Shown in pieces: positions 6,757 to 9,019 of a stretch of DNA of 9,019 bases. Position 1 is the stretch's first letter, and each line of letters begins with the position of its first letter. The notes under the pieces were generated by a model. That model saw nothing but the letters and a program-made list of their open reading frames with translations, did no database searches and had not been told where the DNA came from. The translations under genes and the position numbers were made by a program. Origin of the DNA: Candidatus Pollutiaquabacter sp. (GTDB lineage: Bacteria > Bacteroidota > Bacteroidia > AKYH767-A > 2013-40CM-41-45); NCBI GenBank assembly GCA_903854075.1, contig CAINVI010000368.1, positions 1 through 9,019 on the forward strand. The letters are read 5' to 3'.

Positions 6757-6785
6757 CGTTCCCAATTCATCAATTTTGGGAAACG
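6757..6785 (+). promoter_or_regulatory. Hairpin upstream of the secreted protein gene
   Basis: CGTTCCCAA (6757-6765) pairs with TTGGGAAACG (6776-6785) with one bulged A, around a 10-base loop. It lies about 100 bases before the ATG at 6886 and probably upstream of the transcription start, so it is as likely to be a protein-binding inverted repeat as an RNA element. Its left arm TTCCCAATT repeats the arm motif seen before the regulator gene. Confidence 0.4.
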
Positions 6786-6812
6786 TAGAATACAAGACAG
6801 CATATTAAATCT

Positions 6813-6820
6813 TATACTTG
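6813..6820 (+). promoter_or_regulatory. Candidate -7 promoter box, one mismatch
   Basis: TATACTTG differs from TAnnTTTG at one fixed base and lies about 65 bases before the ATG at 6886. No TTG stands at the usual -33 spacing. It is the best candidate in the region but remains weak. Confidence 0.35.
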
Positions 6821-6885
6821 TACGTCAAGTACCAGCTATCAATACGATCAAAATCAATAAAATCCGACGCTTAATCTTTCAAACC

Positions 6886-9019
6886 ATGAAAAAGTACAAC
6901 TTATTCCGCTTATTCAGCCTACCATTATTTCTGGTTTGCCTTTTGAGCACCACCATCTCGCTGGCCGGTGATTGGCCTAAAGTCATCCAAAGCGCCAATG
7001 GTAAGATCGTCATCTACCAACCGACACCGGAAGAACTGAATGGCGATCAACTGAAGGCACGCGCAGCCTTCTCCGTAACGCCTACTGGAAAAACCGACCC
7101 CGTCTTTGGCGCTTTATGGACGAACGCACATATCTCTACCGACCGTGAGAAACGGATGGTCTATCTCATCGATGCCAAAATTACCGATATCCGTATTTCC
7201 GATACTTCCATCGATTCAACCAAGACCGCTGGGCTGAAAAGCATCATCGAAAACGAGGTGCCTAAATGGGATCTTGCCCTGTCGCTGGATGCGTTACTGG
7301 CCTCCCTTGAACAAAACAATCCAAAACAACAGCCCGACATCAAAACAGATGCTCCGCAGGTGATTTACCGTGACCACAAAAGTGTTTTGGTCGTGCTGGA
7401 CGGTGATCCAAAGATGGCCAAGCTGGACAACACCGATTACAACCGTGTCATGAACACGCCTTATTTCCTGATTCAGGATCCGAAATCGTCTGCGTATTAC
7501 CTGTACGGCACCAAAGTATGGTACACCGCACCATCACTTACCGGAACATGGAGTATTGAGAAGAAACCTTCCAAGGACCTTCAGCGTGTGCAGGACTGGC
7601 TCGAGGACCAGGCAAAACAACAGGGTGGTAATCCCGACTCTGCAGCCCCTGCACCTACCAGTGCCCCTGATATCATCGTAAGAACCAAACCTACCGAACT
7701 CCTGCAGACCGATGGTGAGGCGCAGTTTTCAACTATCGAAGGCACTCAATTGCTGTATGTCAAAAATTCAGAGAACGATATTTTCCGTTCAATCACGGAC
7801 CAGAAATATTACATCCTGCTGTCTGGTCGCTGGTTCAATTCAGGATCACTCGATGGTCCGTGGAACTACATGGCCTCGGATAAATTACCTTCAGACTTCG
7901 CCAAGATTCCGGAAGGCAGTGAGAAAGATAATGTGCTAGCTAGTGTCGCAGGAACCAATGCCGCTCACGAGGCATTGTTGGATGCACAAGTTCCTCAAAC
8001 TGCTGCGGTAAGCCGAAGCGAAGCAAAATGCGACGTGAGCTACGATGGTACGCCTCAATTCCAGAAAATCGATGGCACTTCTCTCTCTTACGCAGTAAAT
8101 ACATCCGCCTCCGTCATCAAAGACGGAAACATATTCTACGTATGCCAGAACGGAATCTGGTTTACCGGATCCACACCAAACGGACCTTGGTCGGTAGCCA
8201 CCTCCGTGCCGGCCGATGTGCAAAACATACCTTCCAGCAATCCGCTTCACAATACGAAGTATGTGTATATCTACGACAGCACTCCTGAAGTGGTTTATGT
8301 CGGTTATACTCCAGGCTATACCGGTTGCTATGTGTACGGCCCCACCGTCGTTTACGGAACAGGCTATTACTATTCCGGTTGGTACGGTGTGCAATATTAT
8401 CCGCGCCCTTGCACCTACGGATTCGCAGTACACTACAACCCGTGGACCGGCTGGGGAGTCAGCTTCGGCATGGGCTTCGGTGGTTACTATGGCGGTTCTT
8501 GTGGATGGTACGGACCCGTCTATCGTCCTCCGTACTACTACCGTCCTCCATACGGCGGCTACTACGGCCCACGCGGCGGTTACGGTAATCACTACGGCAA
8601 CACGAATATCAATGTGAACAATAACATCAACATTAATCGCTCAAACAACATCTACAACAACGCTTCCGGTGCACGTCCTTCGTTCTCCGGCCGTCCCAAC
8701 AATAACGGCAACGGAGTAATCAATCGTCCCGGTGATGGCGGCGCTAAGACTAGCCGACCTAATAACGGTGGCGCTGGAATGAACCGTCCTTCAGGTGGCG
8801 GCGATTTCAAAGTTCCTGCAAGTGGCGGAGACATGAAGAACAATGTTATTTCGGATCGCAATGGAAACGTGTTCCAGAACGACGGCGGCAACTGGAAAAG
8901 CATGGACAATGCTTCCCGTGCAGGAGGCCAAATGCAAAACATCGATCGCAGCGGTCTTGACCGACAGCAGATCGGACAAGACCGCGGTGAAATGCGCACC
9001 AACAACTTCAACAATTTCA
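6886..9019 (+). CDS. Secreted protein of the 'carbohydrate-binding family V/XII' type (partial, C-terminus outside window)
   Basis: An open frame of 711 codons runs off the right edge. The ATG at 6886 begins a good signal peptide (MKKYNLFRLFSLPLFLVCLL, then STTISLA before Gly). Mature residues begin GDWPKVIQSANGKIVIYQPT; this WP...GKIVIYQP...A..VFGALW N-terminus is one I associate with proteins annotated 'carbohydrate-binding family V/XII', a label with little biochemical support. Three related modules follow at about 167-235, 271-344 and 382-453, each ending in a G-x-W-[FY] and G-[PT]-W pattern (GRWFNSGSLDGPW in the second). Residues about 470-570 are rich in Tyr, Gly and Pro (PPYYYRPPYGGYYGPRGGYG). 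Next come an Asn-rich stretch (NTNINVNNNINI), Arg-Pro repeats (nt 8674-8811) and a DRNGNVFQNDGGNWKSM motif. The product is probably exported and surface-associated; function is unknown. It lies downstream of the regulator on the same strand, but 397 bases away with its own candidate promoter. Confidence 0.85.
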   Translation, partial: MKKYNLFRLFSLPLFLVCLLSTTISLAGDWPKVIQSANGKIVIYQPTPEELNGDQLKARAAFSVTPTGKTDPVFGALWTNAHISTDREKRMVYLIDAKITDIRISDTSIDSTKTAGLKSIIENEVPKWDLALSLDALLASLEQNNPKQQPDIKTDAPQVIYRDHKSVLVVLDGDPKMAKLDNTDYNRVMNTPYFLIQDPKSSAYYLYGTKVWYTAPSLTGTWSIEKKPSKDLQRVQDWLEDQAKQQGGNPDSAAPAPTSAPDIIVRTKPTELLQTDGEAQFSTIEGTQLLYVKNSENDIFRSITDQKYYILLSGRWFNSGSLDGPWNYMASDKLPSDFAKIPEGSEKDNVLASVAGTNAAHEALLDAQVPQTAAVSRSEAKCDVSYDGTPQFQKIDGTSLSYAVNTSASVIKDGNIFYVCQNGIWFTGSTPNGPWSVATSVPADVQNIPSSNPLHNTKYVYIYDSTPEVVYVGYTPGYTGCYVYGPTVVYGTGYYYSGWYGVQYYPRPCTYGFAVHYNPWTGWGVSFGMGFGGYYGGSCGWYGPVYRPPYYYRPPYGGYYGPRGGYGNHYGNTNINVNNNININRSNNIYNNASGARPSFSGRPNNNGNGVINRPGDGGAKTSRPNNGGAGMNRPSGGGDFKVPASGGDMKNNVISDRNGNVFQNDGGNWKSMDNASRAGGQMQNIDRSGLDRQQIGQDRGEMRTNNFNNF
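7384..8245 (+). repeat. Three tandem Trp-containing modules in the 6886 protein
   Basis: Modules of about 70 residues start near nt 7384, 7696 and 8029. The shared layout is an Asp-Gly turn (LDGDP, TDGEA, YDGTP), a Thr/Tyr strand with Asn (GTQLLYVKN, GTSLSYAVNT), and a Tyr-rich strand ending in Gly-x-x-Trp or Gly-x-Trp (GTKVWYTAPSLTGTW, GRWFNSGSLDGPW, GIWFTGSTPNGPW). Copies 2 and 3 close with LPSDFAKIP or VPADVQNIP. Copy 1 is the most diverged. The regular Trp positions would suit a ligand-binding or beta-propeller-like repeat, which is inference. Confidence 0.7.
8290..8811 (+). repeat. Low-complexity Tyr/Gly/Pro, Asn and Arg-Pro tracts
   Basis: About 100 residues rich in Tyr, Gly and Pro (YYYRPPYGGYYGPRGG) pass into an Asn/Ile alternation and then into Arg-Pro repeats at about 10-residue spacing (RPNNNGNGVIN, RPGDGGAKTS, RPNNGGAGMN, RPSGGG). 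Such tracts are typical of disordered, cell-surface or matrix-associated proteins. Confidence 0.7.

Larger units (their letters stand above)
6489..6885. other. Intergenic region with heptamer array and small hairpins
   Basis: These 397 bases separate the regulator from the secreted protein gene at 6886. The first part (6502-6655) is the heptamer array listed separately. The remainder holds CTACTA/TAGTAG inverted arms (6711-6716 and 6743-6748), a hairpin at 6757-6785 and a one-mismatch -7 box at 6813. The open frame at 6475-6702 is a by-product of the repeat (its peptide repeats SRQSAVG) and overlaps the regulator's end. I see no gene here. Confidence 0.7.

Noticed and set aside
7936..8592. 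218-residue minus-strand open frame
   Set aside because: It lies entirely antisense to the 6886 gene, whose frame has a signal peptide, internal repeats and family motifs; the antisense peptide shows none.

Overview
The window looks like a chromosomal segment of a Bacteroidota bacterium (a flavobacterial, chitinophagal or saprospiral type; no finer placement is possible from sequence alone). The reasons are a Bacteroidota-type -7 promoter box (TAnnTTTG) before the central gene, no clear Shine-Dalgarno sequences, a membrane-tethered TPR/LuxR-type regulator architecture that is typical of this phylum, and very large secreted Gly-rich proteins with thrombospondin type 3 (TSP3) calcium-binding repeats.

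Layout. (1) Positions 1-4211, minus strand: the first 1403 codons of a very long secreted protein whose 3' end lies beyond position 1. It has a signal peptide and four copies of a glycine-rich domain resembling Pfam Gly_rich and the extracellular Gly-rich region of ALK/LTK receptors. Two Cys-containing TSP3 linkers sit at module boundaries. The third Gly-rich copy carries a roughly 205-residue lectin-like beta domain in one loop. (2) Positions 4212-4613: an AT-rich divergent intergenic region with palindromes and a -7 promoter box. (3) Positions 4614-6488, plus strand: a 624-residue sensor/regulator with signal peptide, periplasmic TPRs, one membrane helix, coiled coil and a C-terminal LuxR-like helix-turn-helix. 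(4) Positions 6489-6885: an intergenic region with a strictly phased heptanucleotide array (16 direct units, then 4 units in the opposite orientation) that can fold into a long imperfect hairpin, followed by a second small hairpin. (5) Positions 6886-9019, plus strand: the first 711 codons of a secreted protein of the type often labelled 'carbohydrate-binding family V/XII'. It has three copies of a Trp-containing module, then a Tyr/Gly/Pro-rich tract and an Asn/Arg-Pro-rich tail, and it runs off the right edge.

Working picture (inference): two export-destined, low-complexity surface or matrix proteins flank a membrane-anchored transcriptional regulator. The regulator is transcribed divergently from the giant Gly-rich gene, an arrangement that suggests, but does not prove, local control. 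Both secreted genes are cut by the window edges, so C-terminal sorting signals (such as a type IX secretion domain) cannot be seen. No tRNA, rRNA, CRISPR array, transposase or phage gene was recognised.
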